Part shown: in pieces, positions 36,346 through 45,091 of the stretch | Numbering within the stretch: the stretch's first letter is position 1 | Layout of the letters: the number at the start of each line of letters is the position of its first letter | Assembly (NCBI GenBank): GCA_017515325.1 | Contig: JAFWGA010000040.1 | Coordinates: forward strand, 62,001 to 126,000 | DNA: 64,000 nt | Source: Blautia sp. | Lineage (GTDB): Bacteria; Bacillota; Clostridia; Lachnospirales; Lachnospiraceae | Reading direction: 5' to 3' | The notes under the pieces: model-generated | The model's input: the letters and a program-made list of their open reading frames with translations, nothing else | Databases searched by the model: none | What the model was told of the DNA's origin: nothing | Position numbers and translations under genes: made by a program

Positions 36346-37010
36346 GATATTCCTTTCCGAAGATCCAGGCCTCTTAGCCTGCATTCATAGAACAGTCTTG
36401 CCACAGGCAGCCCCACCACGTTCTGATAGTCTCCCTGAATCCCTTTTACAAATACCCCCCAGCTGCCCTGAATGCCGTAGCTTCCTGCTTTGTCCATCGG
36501 CTCCCCGGACCGGACATAGGAAAGGATATCCTCCTCGGATACCGGATAAAAGGTAACCAGGGTCGTTTCACAGAACTCAAACTGCAAGGAGTCTTTCTCA
36601 TTCCACTGAGCTTCTCCCAGGCCTTTACCGGTTTTCGGTAAAGCGCCAAAGGCCTTGACACTCACGCCCGTACAGACCTGATGTGTCTTTCCCTGCAAAA
36701 GCTTTAAGGTTTCTATGGCATCTTCCTCATCCTTTGGCTTCCCCAGGATCTTTCCTTCCCAAACCACCACAGTGTCCGCTCCGATCACCAACAGACCTTC
36801 GTCCGGCTTCGCATTCCCCAGACCGGGTTCCTTTGCAATAACGGCAGCAGCTGCGCAGGCCTTTTGGCAGGCCAGTTCCTTTACCAATTGCTCTGGGTCA
36901 GTCAGGCTCACGTCTTCATTGACAGCGGCCTGGCAGATTCCGAACCTTACCCCCGCTTTTTCAAGAAGCTCTTTCCTTCTGGGAGAGGAAGAGGCCAGGA
37001 TTATTCCCAT
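36342..37010 (-). CDS. maf: Maf-family nucleotide pyrophosphatase
   Basis: Hydrolyses non-canonical or modified NTPs. 222 aa from the ATG at 37010 with AGGAGG 7 nt upstream. Motifs: ILASSSPRRKELLEKAG, IGADTVVVWEGKILGKP, GKTHQVCTGVSV, KAGSYGIQGSWGVFVKGIQG and VVGLPV. A roughly 20-aa insert (residues about 130-155) between the beta strands is longer than in E. coli YhdE. The frame upstream of 37010 lacks family similarity. Translationally coupled to the HAD phosphatase. Confidence 0.94.
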   Translation of the reverse strand: MGIILASSSPRRKELLEKAGVRFGICQAAVNEDVSLTDPEQLVKELACQKACAAAAVIAKEPGLGNAKPDEGLLVIGADTVVVWEGKILGKPKDEEDAIETLKLLQGKTHQVCTGVSVKAFGALPKTGKGLGEAQWNEKDSLQFEFCETTLVTFYPVSEEDILSYVRSGEPMDKAGSYGIQGSWGVFVKGIQGDYQNVVGLPVARLFYECRLRGLDLRKGIS

Positions 37011-37104
37011 TCCGAATCCTCCTATCTTTTCCTTAACCGCCCTAGACGCTTTCGAAATAACGCGGCCTGGGTGGTCATTTAAGTGACCGATACAGGTCGA
37101 AAAT

Positions 37105-37133
37105 ATGTTACTCGTTCTATCCGTATTTTTCAA
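37105..37133 (-). promoter_or_regulatory. candidate maf operon promoter
   Basis: Minus strand TTGAAA (37133-37128), 17-nt spacer, TAACAT (37110-37105), about 95 nt upstream of the maf start. Confidence 0.4.
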
Positions 37134-37167
37134 GAAAAAGTATTTACAAAGATTTTACTTTTCAATA

Positions 37168-37196
37168 GTGACATTCATAGCGTTTCGTATTAAAAT
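37168..37196 (+). promoter_or_regulatory. candidate promoter of the small membrane-protein gene
   Basis: GTGACA (37168-37173), 17-nt spacer, TAAAAT (37191-37196), giving a leader of about 165 nt. Confidence 0.4.
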
Positions 37197-37252
37197 ACAC
37201 AGTAATATAACTGCGTGGGAGCGAAACACTTCCCTGGAATGTGACAGTTCCG

Positions 37253-37277
37253 GTAACTGCGAGGCGCAAAGCGCTGA
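37253..37277 (+). repeat. intergenic repeat C, copy 2
   Basis: GTAACTGCGAGGCGCAAAGC and on to GCTGA, matching 40444-40468 with G/A changes that largely preserve pairing. Part of the leader of the downstream gene. Confidence 0.6.
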
Positions 37278-37370
37278 TGCAACGCCATGCAGCCCTTGGC
37301 CGGCTGTAGGCGCAGCCGTCTTACCTGCTCATTTCACCGCAGATATAGAGTTCCAGAAAGGAGATTTATC

Positions 37371-37697
37371 ATGGCAAACATAAAGAGACACATAGGACAT
37401 TATCTTGCAGCGGCGCTCATCGGTGTAGCAGCCGGTGCAGTCACTTATACTTTACTCAAGCGCAGAAGCGACGAAAATGAGTTTGATGATTATGACTTCG
37501 ACCTGGATGATCTGGAGGACGGGGACGAAAATGGCAACCAGAAGGAGGCCACGTCCGGTTCCCAGACAGCTTCCGCCGATCATGAATCCCAGGAGCCGGG
37601 AGAAGATTTTGAATCCTGGGAAAATGTTTCCGTCCAGGATACTCCTCCCGTATATGAAGAAAAGTTCACCGGGGAGGGAACACCTCTTCCGTCATAA
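37371..37697 (+). CDS. small single-pass membrane protein with acidic tail
   Basis: 108 aa. A basic start (MANIKRHIGHY) is followed by one hydrophobic helix, LAAALIGVAAGAVTYTLL, then KRR and a strongly acidic, Ser/Gln-rich disordered tail (EFDDYDFDLDDLEDGDE). The topology is probably N-in with the acidic tail on the side set by KRR, i.e. cytosolic if this is a reverse anchor. RBS AAAGGAG lies 7 nt before the ATG. No family recognised. Followed by a strong terminator. Confidence 0.75.
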   Translation: MANIKRHIGHYLAAALIGVAAGAVTYTLLKRRSDENEFDDYDFDLDDLEDGDENGNQKEATSGSQTASADHESQEPGEDFESWENVSVQDTPPVYEEKFTGEGTPLPS

Positions 37698-37727
37698 CCC
37701 CAAGGCCAATACCGTATATTCTCCACA

Positions 37728-37777
37728 ACAGAAGCCTTCAAAAGCATTGCCTCTTGAAGGCTTCTGTTTTTTTCTTT
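37728..37777 (+). terminator. intrinsic terminator
   Basis: Perfect 14-bp arms 37728-37741 and 37754-37767 followed by a T-run to 37777. It serves the small membrane-protein gene and lies 3' of the convergent glnS, where the A-run side could also help. Confidence 0.92.
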
Positions 37778-37799
37778 TATCGTAAAATTCGTGAGCATC

Positions 37800-39458
37800 C
37801 TACAGCTTAAAGGAACTTTTCAGGGACACAATGCGGTTGAAGACAGGCTCCCCTTCCTGGGAATCCCTGAAATCAGCACAGAAAAAGCCATTGCGGACAA
37901 ACTGGAAGCGGTCATAGGCATGAGCCGCTGCCAGAGCAGGCTCAACATATGCAAGACATTCCGTCAGAGAATTCGGATTCAGGTTCAGGGAACCGTCCTC
38001 ATTATAGACTCCCTTGGATTCATCTATGATATTCTCGTAAAGACGCACCTTCACCGCCTTCGCCTGGCTCACTTCCACCCAGTGAATTGTCCCCTTTACC
38101 TTGCGGCCGTCAGGTGCACTTCCGCCACGGGTCTGGGGATCATAGGTGACATGAACGGCTGTGATGGTCCCGTCAGCATCAGTATCCCAGCTCGTGCATG
38201 TCACATAATAGGCATTCATCAGCCTTACCTCTGCCCCCGGATACAAGCGTTTATACTTCTTCGGCGGCTCCACCATAAAATCCTCGCGTTCAATATACAG
38301 CTCTCTGCCAAAAGGAATCTGACGTACTCCCAGTTCCTCATTCTCCATATTATTCGGCGCATCCAGATACTCTGTCTGACCCTCCGGATAGTTATCGATG
38401 ACCACCTTAAGGGGATCAAGCACTGCCATATAGCGGGGAGCCTTTGTCTTCAGGTCTTCTCTGATACAGTATTCCAGCATAGCATAATCCACAGAAGAAT
38501 TGCCCTTGGAAACACCTACCAGGTCAACGAACATGCGGATGGACTCGGGCGTAAACCCCCTGCGGCGCAGGGCAGCGATGGAAACCAGACGGGGATCATC
38601 CCAGCCGTCAACGATTTTGTCCTCCACCAGCTTTTTGATATAGCGCTTCCCCGTAACCACATTGGTCAGATAAAGCTTGGCGAACTCAATCTGGCGAGGA
38701 GGATTCTCAAACATTCCCACCTCATGAACCACCCAGTCGTAAAGCGGGCGATGGTCTTCAAACTCCAGGGTGCAGATGGAATGAGTGATCCCTTCGATCG
38801 CATCCTCAAGAGGATGGGCGAAATCGTACATGGGATAGATACACCAGCTGTCTCCGGTCCTGTGATGGGGGACATGGGCAACTCTGTAAATCACCGGGTC
38901 TCTCATATTCATGTTAGGCGAAGCCATGTCGATTTTCGCTCGAAGAACCTTGGTTCCGTCCGCATACTTCCCGGCTTTCATCTCCTCAAACAGGGTAAGA
39001 TTCTCTTCTATGGAGCGGTTGCGATAAGGGCTTTCCTTCCCCGGTTCGGTGAGCGTACCACGGAATTCTCTGATCTGCTCTGCCGTCAGATCGCATACAT
39101 AAGCCTTCCCTTTTTTGATGAGAGCGACAGCCGCCTCATACATCTGGGGAAAATAATCCGAGGCATAAAACAGCCGGTCTTCCCAATCTGCCCCCAGCCA
39201 GCGGATATCCTCCATAATGGACTCCACAAACTCCGTCTTTTCTTTGGTGGGGTTTGTATCGTCAAAGCGCATATTGAACTTTCCCTTATACTCCTTTGCC
39301 AATCCGTAATTCAGGAGAATCGATTTTGCGTGGCCGATATGAAGATAGCCGTTTGGCTCCGGTGGAAAACGGGTATGCACAGTAGTATAAACCCCTTCCG
39401 CCAGATCTTTGTCAATCATGTTTTCAATAAAGTTTCTGGAAATCGCTTCGTTCTCCAT
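37800..39458 (-). CDS. glnS: glutaminyl-tRNA synthetase
   Basis: Class I synthetase, 552 aa from the ATG at 39458 (AGGAGG 4 nt upstream; longer frame to 39473 rejected). HIGH motif in [22 protein letters not shown] and the GlnRS-specific [16 protein letters not shown] [12 protein letters not shown] are present. The KMSKS site, VMSKR in E. coli, appears as [13 protein letters not shown], a degenerate version that retains Gly-Lys-Arg. C-terminal anticodon-binding beta barrels are complete. Follows hemC on the same strand. Confidence 0.96.
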   Translation of the reverse strand: MENEAISRNFIENMIDKDLAEGVYTTVHTRFPPEPNGYLHIGHAKSILLNYGLAKEYKGKFNMRFDDTNPTKEKTEFVESIMEDIRWLGADWEDRLFYASDYFPQMYEAAVALIKKGKAYVCDLTAEQIREFRGTLTEPGKESPYRNRSIEENLTLFEEMKAGKYADGTKVLRAKIDMASPNMNMRDPVIYRVAHVPHHRTGDSWCIYPMYDFAHPLEDAIEGITHSICTLEFEDHRPLYDWVVHEVGMFENPPRQIEFAKLYLTNVVTGKRYIKKLVEDKIVDGWDDPRLVSIAALRRRGFTPESIRMFVDLVGVSKGNSSVDYAMLEYCIREDLKTKAPRYMAVLDPLKVVIDNYPEGQTEYLDAPNNMENEELGVRQIPFGRELYIEREDFMVEPPKKYKRLYPGAEVRLMNAYYVTCTSWDTDADGTITAVHVTYDPQTRGGSAPDGRKVKGTIHWVEVSQAKAVKVRLYENIIDESKGVYNEDGSLNLNPNSLTECLAYVEPALAAAHAYDRFQFVRNGFFCADFRDSQEGEPVFNRIVSLKSSFKL

Positions 39459-39500
39459 AGTTCCTCCTGACAAACTTTTCTGTTTAGAATCAAATGCATT

Positions 39501-40385
39501 TCAGGTGTGAGCGGCCTTCATCCGAAGTGCCAGCTCCCTGCCCAGCCGGCCGGCCGAGCTGGCCGGCCCGGTGATTGTATCAATCTCAAATCCGGTCATG
39601 TTTTCTTCATAATAAAGCCCGCGCAGGGTAAGCATGTCTCCCTCTATCCTGGCAAAAGCGCAGACCGGAGAAGTACAGCCTCCATCCAGGGTGGCGACAA
39701 AAGCCCTCTCCGCAGAGGCCGCCCAGAAGCTTTGAAGGTCATTGAAGCCTTCCAGCATACCGTAATCCTCTCCCGCTCTCCCCTGGACAGCAAGAATCCC
39801 CTGGCCGGCAGCGGGGAGCAGCTCATCCGGCTCAAAATACCTGCTGATTCTGTCCTGCAGACCCAGGCGCTTCAGTCCGGCTGCTGCCAGAACCAGTCCG
39901 GAATACTGTCCTTCGTCCAGCTTCCTCAGACGGGTCTGAAGATTGCCCCGCACCGGCGAAAGCTGCCATTCCGGGAAAATCCTCCTGAGCTGTATGCTGC
40001 GGCGCAGGCTGGAGGTGCCGATGGGAAGCTTCGGATCCGGTTCTGTCCTGCCCGGAGGCAGGACAAGGACATCCCTCACGTCTTCCCTGGAGGAAAAAGC
40101 AATCAAGGGAAGATCCTCTGCCAGGGCCATAGGCATATCCTTCAGGCTGTGGACAGTGATGTCCACTCTTTTGTCCCTCAATGCCTGATCCAGCTCTTTG
40201 ACAAAAAGCCCCTTTCCTCCGACCTGGTCCAGTGTCCTGTCCAGGATCTTGTCCCCCGTTGTCTTCATGGTCAGCAGACTGACCTCGGCCTGGGGATACC
40301 TGCCTCTGATATAATCCACCACCGTCATCGCCTGTACCACGGCCAGTCGGCTTTCTCTGCTGCCGACGATCATATGATCTCTCAT
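39501..40385 (-). CDS. hemC: hydroxymethylbilane synthase (porphobilinogen deaminase)
   Basis: Polymerises four porphobilinogens into hydroxymethylbilane for tetrapyrroles (heme, cobalamin or F430-type). 294 aa; GSRESRLAVVQA, KDMPMAL, GTSSLRR, RGNLQTRL and the dipyrromethane-cofactor Cys in LDGGCTSPVCAFA. RBS GGAG lies 6 nt before the ATG. No other tetrapyrrole genes are adjacent, unusual for hemC. Both neighbours to the left are minus strand; co-transcribed with glnS (42-nt gap). Confidence 0.95.
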   Translation of the reverse strand: MRDHMIVGSRESRLAVVQAMTVVDYIRGRYPQAEVSLLTMKTTGDKILDRTLDQVGGKGLFVKELDQALRDKRVDITVHSLKDMPMALAEDLPLIAFSSREDVRDVLVLPPGRTEPDPKLPIGTSSLRRSIQLRRIFPEWQLSPVRGNLQTRLRKLDEGQYSGLVLAAAGLKRLGLQDRISRYFEPDELLPAAGQGILAVQGRAGEDYGMLEGFNDLQSFWAASAERAFVATLDGGCTSPVCAFARIEGDMLTLRGLYYEENMTGFEIDTITGPASSAGRLGRELALRMKAAHT

Positions 40386-40443
40386 CGCTTACTCCGTTAA
40401 CCCTATTGCGTTTTGATTCATGATTTACACCGCTTCTTTCAGC

Positions 40444-40476
40444 GTAACTACGAAGCACAAAGTGCTGAGCAGTTAC
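40444..40476. repeat. intergenic repeat C, copy 3 (complete hairpin)
   Basis: GTAACT (40444-40449) pairs with AGTTAC (40471-40476), with the inner stem AGCAC-aaa-GTGCT. Most complete member of the repeat C group. Confidence 0.7.
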
Positions 40477-40593
40477 ATATTTTGATTCGCTATATCCTAA
40501 CACATCAGCCCCCAAAACACAAGTTATAGCAAAGGACAAAGTAAATCATCCAAAGCTGTAACCAGAAAGCGGAAAGTGATGGGGAATTACCCA

Positions 40594-40622
40594 TAGCATT
40601 TGAAATAAATGTATGCTATAGT
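40594..40622 (+). promoter_or_regulatory. extended -10 promoter with flanking inverted repeat
   Basis: TGCTATAGT (40614-40622) is an extended -10 element without a clear -35. TAGCAT (40594-40599) and ATGCTA (40613-40618) form an inverted repeat overlapping it. Serves the homocysteine methyltransferase gene. Confidence 0.45.
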
Positions 40623-40650
40623 CTTGAAAAATGAAAGGGAGGAGAAAACC

Positions 40651-41526
40651 ATGACAAAGGAAGAATTCAAAGAACTGTCCCAGAATAAGATCCTGCTGGA
40701 CGGGGCCACCGGCTCCAACCTGATGGCAGCAGGCATGCCCAGAGGGATCTGCACCGAGAAATGGGTATTGGACCACAAAGAGATCATCCAGAATCTGCAG
40801 AGAGCCTATGTAAAGGCAGGAAGCCAGATCATATATGCCCCGACCTTCGGGGGAAACCGAATCAATCTGAAAATGCATGGACTTGACGAGGATATTGACA
40901 GGATCAATACCACCCTGATTACCTATGCCAGGGAAGCGGCCGACGGTAAAGCCTTTGTGGCCGGAGATGTGACCACCACGGGAAAGATGATGGCTCCTGC
41001 CGGCGATCTGACCTATGAGGATGCCTACGCCGTTTATCAGGAACAGATCTGTATTCTGGCCCGGGCAGGGGCAGATCTGATCATCGCCGAAACCATGATC
41101 AGCATAGAAGAAGCGCTGGCCTGTCTGGACGCGGCACGGGAGGTCTGCGATCTCCCCGTCCTGTGCACCATGACCGTCGATGCCGACGGAAGCATCTTTA
41201 CGGGTGGGAATGCTGCCGGGGCTGCTGCTGCTCTGGAAGAGGCAGGAGCCATGGCAGCCGGTGTCAACTGCTCGGTCGGACCGGATCAGCTCCCGGCAGT
41301 GATCCGAAGTATGAAAGAAGCAGTGCGGATTCCTGTCATTGCCAAGCCCAATGCCGGCATGCCCACCATCGATGCCTGTGGAAAGGCCATATACCATATG
41401 ACGCCACAGGATTTTGCCCGCCATATGAAAGATCTGATACAGGAGGGCGCCTCCCTGATCGGCGGATGCTGCGGTACAACACCGGCCTTTATAGAGGAAA
41501 TGAAGAAAACCTGCATGACCTTGTAA
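40651..41526 (+). CDS. homocysteine S-methyltransferase family protein
   Basis: 291 aa zinc methyltransferase barrel equal to the N-terminal domain of MetH or to MmuM/BhmT. ILLDGATGSNL start, zinc ligands in GVNCSVGP (Cys) and IGGCCGTTP (two Cys). No cobalamin or folate domain is attached, so the methyl donor could be S-methylmethionine, betaine or a partner corrinoid/folate protein. RBS AGGAG lies 6 nt before the ATG at 40651; the in-frame ATG at 40609 lies inside the promoter region. Confidence 0.88.
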   Translation: MTKEEFKELSQNKILLDGATGSNLMAAGMPRGICTEKWVLDHKEIIQNLQRAYVKAGSQIIYAPTFGGNRINLKMHGLDEDIDRINTTLITYAREAADGKAFVAGDVTTTGKMMAPAGDLTYEDAYAVYQEQICILARAGADLIIAETMISIEEALACLDAAREVCDLPVLCTMTVDADGSIFTGGNAAGAAAALEEAGAMAAGVNCSVGPDQLPAVIRSMKEAVRIPVIAKPNAGMPTIDACGKAIYHMTPQDFARHMKDLIQEGASLIGGCCGTTPAFIEEMKKTCMTL

Positions 41527-41537
41527 AGAATGCGCAC

Positions 41538-43163
41538 TCAGGCTTCTTTACTCAGGTTGATCTCCCGTACCGCTTTACGAAGCGGCAGCACACAGCAAGG
41601 AACAACGGAAAACTCATCTATCCCCAGTTTCAGAAGCTCTCCTGTCAGAGAGACATCGGAAGCCAGTTCGCCACAGAGGCAGACCGGTTTTCCTTCTGCG
41701 TGAGCAGCCTTTACGACCATTTCGATCATACGCATCACGGCAATGTGGTGCGTATTGTACTTCTCTCTCAGAGCCGGATTCTGTCGATCCATGGCCAATG
41801 TATACTGGGTAAGGTCATTCGTGCCCAGGCTGAGAAAATCGACATTCCTGGCCAGCTCCGGCGCCAGCATAACGGCTGCCGGTGTTTCCACCATGATTCC
41901 CATAGGAAGCTCCCTGAAGGGGATTCCGCGCTCCCTTAACTCATCCATGGCCTGTCCGGCAAGGGTCTTTACCTTGTCCAGCTCCTCCAATGAGGTCAGC
42001 ATGGGAAACATGACTGCCAGATTGCCGTACATACTGGCCCGGTAGATCGCCCTGAGCTGGATGCCGAACATCTTCTCCCGGTCAAGACTCAGGCGGATGC
42101 CTCGGTTTCCCATCAGAGGATTCGCCTCTGTGGGAAGCTCCAGATATGCTGCCTGCTTCTGTGCTCCCAGATCCGCAGTGCGAATGACTACCCGGCGTTC
42201 TCCCATGAATTCCGCCACCTTCTTGTAGTCCAGGAAAAGCTCGTTTTCCTTGGGATATTTGTCCCTGCCAAGGTACTGGAATTCACTCCTGAGCATCCCG
42301 ATTCCCTTTGCCCCATAGTACAGGATGCTGCCCAGGTCATCCGGGTTGCCGATATTGGCATAGATTCTGACCTTTTTTCCGTCAAGAGTTTCATCCTCCG
42401 CGTTTCGTAAGGCCATGAGATCTTCTCTTCCCTTTTCGTCCGCTTCCTTCTGCAGCATGAAGGCTTTATATTCCTCCTCATCCGGAGACAGATATAGTGT
42501 GCCGCTGTAGCCGTCCACGATTGCCTGCTTTCCGTCCCACTCCTGGCTGACCGGCACTCCAAGGATCGAAGGCAGGCTGTTGATCCTGAAAAAAACCGAG
42601 GAAGGAGAAAGCTCTTCCCCTTTTCTCAGAACCAGGGCAATCATTTTGTCCTTGTCCAGGCACATCAGCTCCGCCAGGGGAATATCATCGGAAACCAATA
42701 TCACCGGCTCTTTTCCAAAGGCAAAGGCTTCATTGATACCGCCCAGAACCTCCAGAAGATATTCCGACACCTCGTCCACGTCGCTCAGTCTTGCCTTGAC
42801 CGCCTCGTCTTCTACCCTTCCGAAGGACTTATGCAGATCACGCTTGGTTGTCATAATGGCATAAACAGCGCTTACCTTCTGGGTCAGGATTATCTCCTCG
42901 ATGGCGGTCCGATAGCTGCTGCCCTCTATCAGAAAAAGCTGGCGGCGGTTCACCGCCGCCAGCTCGGGATTCCCCGCCTGAGTCTTTTCATACTGGAGCT
43001 TCAGCTGGGAGGCCACTGCGTTCTGGGCTTCCCGGAAGCTATCCACTTCTTTTTTCACGTTTGATACCAGGTGCTGATGCATCTGGATTTCTCCCTTTTT
43101 ATAAAAATGGATCCGGCCGATGGCTATACCGGCAAAACAGGGCGTCCCCTTAAATATTTCCAT
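41538..43163 (-). CDS. PTS enzyme I-like protein lacking the phospho-histidine
   Basis: 541 aa with complete enzyme I architecture: N-terminal HPr-binding/phospho-His region (about 1-225) and C-terminal PEP-binding barrel (about 260-541) with GMLRSEFQYLG, RTADLGAQK, NPLMGNRGIRL, MVETPAAVM, LGTNDLTQYTLAMDR and CLCGELASD (Cys497). The active-site block GGxTSHxAIxAR reads GEELSPSSVFFR, so Pro187 (codon 42603-42605) replaces the catalytic His; the surrounding length is unchanged, so this is substitution and not a frameshift. It should bind PEP but cannot carry out normal His phosphorylation. It lies 64 nt downstream of potCD on the same strand. A canonical ptsI is expected elsewhere. Confidence 0.88.
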   Translation of the reverse strand: MEIFKGTPCFAGIAIGRIHFYKKGEIQMHQHLVSNVKKEVDSFREAQNAVASQLKLQYEKTQAGNPELAAVNRRQLFLIEGSSYRTAIEEIILTQKVSAVYAIMTTKRDLHKSFGRVEDEAVKARLSDVDEVSEYLLEVLGGINEAFAFGKEPVILVSDDIPLAELMCLDKDKMIALVLRKGEELSPSSVFFRINSLPSILGVPVSQEWDGKQAIVDGYSGTLYLSPDEEEYKAFMLQKEADEKGREDLMALRNAEDETLDGKKVRIYANIGNPDDLGSILYYGAKGIGMLRSEFQYLGRDKYPKENELFLDYKKVAEFMGERRVVIRTADLGAQKQAAYLELPTEANPLMGNRGIRLSLDREKMFGIQLRAIYRASMYGNLAVMFPMLTSLEELDKVKTLAGQAMDELRERGIPFRELPMGIMVETPAAVMLAPELARNVDFLSLGTNDLTQYTLAMDRQNPALREKYNTHHIAVMRMIEMVVKAAHAEGKPVCLCGELASDVSLTGELLKLGIDEFSVVPCCVLPLRKAVREINLSKEA

Positions 43164-43227
43164 TTGAATTGCTCCAATTCCTTTTTGCGATTGTATCGTA
43201 TACGCACGAATTGACTATACCTGTTCC

Positions 43228-45081
43228 TTACGATTGTTCTGCCTTAATCTTTGTCCACAGCTCAGCATAAAGTGCCTTGACCTTTGGATCCTGATAACGG
43301 AAGATCTCACTCCTGGGGTTGCTGTCATCCGGGATATAGGCACTGATCTCTGCGTAATCCCCCTCTACCATTTCCTCATAGGCAGCCGTAACCGGAGAAG
43401 TATAGCCCACCTCCAGGGTATTTGCCGCAGCATTTTCCTCCCGCAGCATGAAGTCGATGAATTCATGAGCCAGCTTCTGCTCCGAGCATTCCCTCATGAT
43501 TACCATGGCATCGTACCAGATATTGGTTCCCTGGGACGGAGTAAGGTACTCCAGATTGGGGTTCTCGCTCATGATATAGGCGGCATCGCCGGAATAAACC
43601 ACGGCAATGGCCTTGTTCCCGGAAACCATGTTGTCGATAACATCATCTCCGGCATAGATGGGCTCCATGATATTGCGCTGATTCACCAGCCATTCATAAG
43701 CTGCCTGGATTTCGTCCGGATCAGTTGTGTTCATGGAGTAGCCAAGAGCCTTCAGGGCGATCATAAAGGAATCCCTCTCAGAGTCATACATGTAAAGGTT
43801 TCCTTTATATTTTGGGTTGATCAACAGATCCCAGCCTTGCTTAAGGTCCTCCTCATCTACCACCGTCTTGTCGTAGAGAATTCCCACGGTACCCCAGAAA
43901 TAGGGGCAGGAATAGCGGTTGCCAGGGTCATAGCTATGGTCAAGAACATTCTCCAGCAGATTCCCCTTATTCTGTATCATATCCCAGTCCAGATACTGGA
44001 GGTAATCCTCCTTGATCAGGCGTTCGATCATATAATCGGACGGGATCAGAATGTCGTAGGATTCTCCGGCGGAAAGCTTGGTGTACATCATTTCGTTAGA
44101 CTCAAAGGTCTCATAGATCACCGTGCAGTGATATTCGTCCTGAAAATCCTCCAATAAAGACAGATCCATGTACTCTCCGGCATTATAGACCTTGAGAACC
44201 CTTTCTCCCTTGGCGACTGCCCCCCATTGGTAAAGAGCCACGATCACCAGCATCACCATGGCCCCCGCAATGAAGCTTCTCATCCGAGGCGGAATACGGT
44301 TCAGCCTGCTCTTCTTCAGCTTTGGCCACACCTGAGCCAGGATCAGAATCACGACAATCACCAGGATCACAAGTGCGGAAAGGGCATTGATGGTAGGATT
44401 GATGCGCTTCGTCATATTGTAGACGATGATAGAGATATTTTTGACCCCGTTTCCGGAAACGAAATAGGAGATCACAAAATCATCAAAGGACATTGTGAAG
44501 GCCAGGAGAGCTCCGGCGAATATGCCGTCCTTGATCATCGGCACAATCACCTTCCACAAGGCCTGAAATGGGGTAGCGCCCAGATCCATGGCTGCATTGG
44601 CCAGATTGGGATCCAGATTCCTCACCTTGGGATAGACGCTGGTTATCACATAGGGCGTGCAGAAGGCGATATGGGCCAGCAGCATGGTGAAATAGCCCTT
44701 GACCAGACCGATGGAGGAGAACAGAAGCATCATTCCGATAGCCGTCACAATATCAGGATTCAAAATGGGGATATTGTTGACCTCCATCAAAAGCTCTCGA
44801 ATCACCTTTCGGGATCGGCTCAGTCCAATGGCCGTGATCGTTCCCAGCGCTGTGGAAATGACCGTGGCCAGGATCGCTATGGTTACAGAAACATATACTG
44901 CCTTGCTGATCTCTGTATTTGTCAGAAGCTCCTGGTACCATCTCAGGGAGAATCCGCTGAACCGGGTCAGGGATTTTGAAGAGTTAAAGGAAAAGATAAT
45001 GGTCACCAGGATGGGCAGGTAAAAAAACACCAGACAAAGCGCCACATAAAAACGGGCAAAAATACTTTTCTTTTTCTTCAT
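43228..45081 (-). CDS. potCD: spermidine/putrescine ABC transporter PotC-PotD fusion
   Basis: 617 aa. Residues about 1-265 are a PotC permease (EAA-type loop NAAMDLGATPFQALWKVIVP), followed by an extra helix (about 268-288, FIAGAMVMLVIVALYQW) that leads into a complete PotD polyamine-binding domain (about 290-617; VYNAGEYMDLSLLEDF, YDILIPSDYM, PYFWGTVGILYDKTVV). The receptor is thereby covalently tethered to the membrane, needing no lipid anchor. RBS AGGAGG lies 6 nt before the ATG. Such fusions are known in Firmicutes. Follows potB by 10 nt. Confidence 0.93.
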   Translation of the reverse strand: MKKKKSIFARFYVALCLVFFYLPILVTIIFSFNSSKSLTRFSGFSLRWYQELLTNTEISKAVYVSVTIAILATVISTALGTITAIGLSRSRKVIRELLMEVNNIPILNPDIVTAIGMMLLFSSIGLVKGYFTMLLAHIAFCTPYVITSVYPKVRNLDPNLANAAMDLGATPFQALWKVIVPMIKDGIFAGALLAFTMSFDDFVISYFVSGNGVKNISIIVYNMTKRINPTINALSALVILVIVVILILAQVWPKLKKSRLNRIPPRMRSFIAGAMVMLVIVALYQWGAVAKGERVLKVYNAGEYMDLSLLEDFQDEYHCTVIYETFESNEMMYTKLSAGESYDILIPSDYMIERLIKEDYLQYLDWDMIQNKGNLLENVLDHSYDPGNRYSCPYFWGTVGILYDKTVVDEEDLKQGWDLLINPKYKGNLYMYDSERDSFMIALKALGYSMNTTDPDEIQAAYEWLVNQRNIMEPIYAGDDVIDNMVSGNKAIAVVYSGDAAYIMSENPNLEYLTPSQGTNIWYDAMVIMRECSEQKLAHEFIDFMLREENAAANTLEVGYTSPVTAAYEEMVEGDYAEISAYIPDDSNPRSEIFRYQDPKVKALYAELWTKIKAEQS

Positions 45082-45091
45082 CTCCCGCCTC

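Larger units (their letters stand above)
37011..37370. other. 360-nt divergent regulatory region between maf and a small membrane-protein gene
   Basis: Contains the maf RBS, a near-palindrome at 37073-37088 (GGTCA...TGACC), two back-to-back promoter candidates (37105-37133 minus, 37168-37196 plus), repeat C copy 2, and a long leader before 37371 closed by GGTAA (37252) and TTACC (about 37321). Confidence 0.55.

Noticed and set aside
36623..37133. N-terminal extension of maf up to 37133
   Set aside because: The AGGAGG-supported ATG at 37010 begins the conserved Maf sequence; the extension includes the promoter.
37791..39470. 559-codon open frame on the plus strand opposite glnS
   Set aside because: Exact mirror of glnS; translation shows no family motifs and has no ribosome site. 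A codon-bias shadow.
39832..40539. 235-codon minus-strand frame within hemC in another phase
   Set aside because: Low-complexity Gly/Arg/Gln translation overlapping well-supported hemC.
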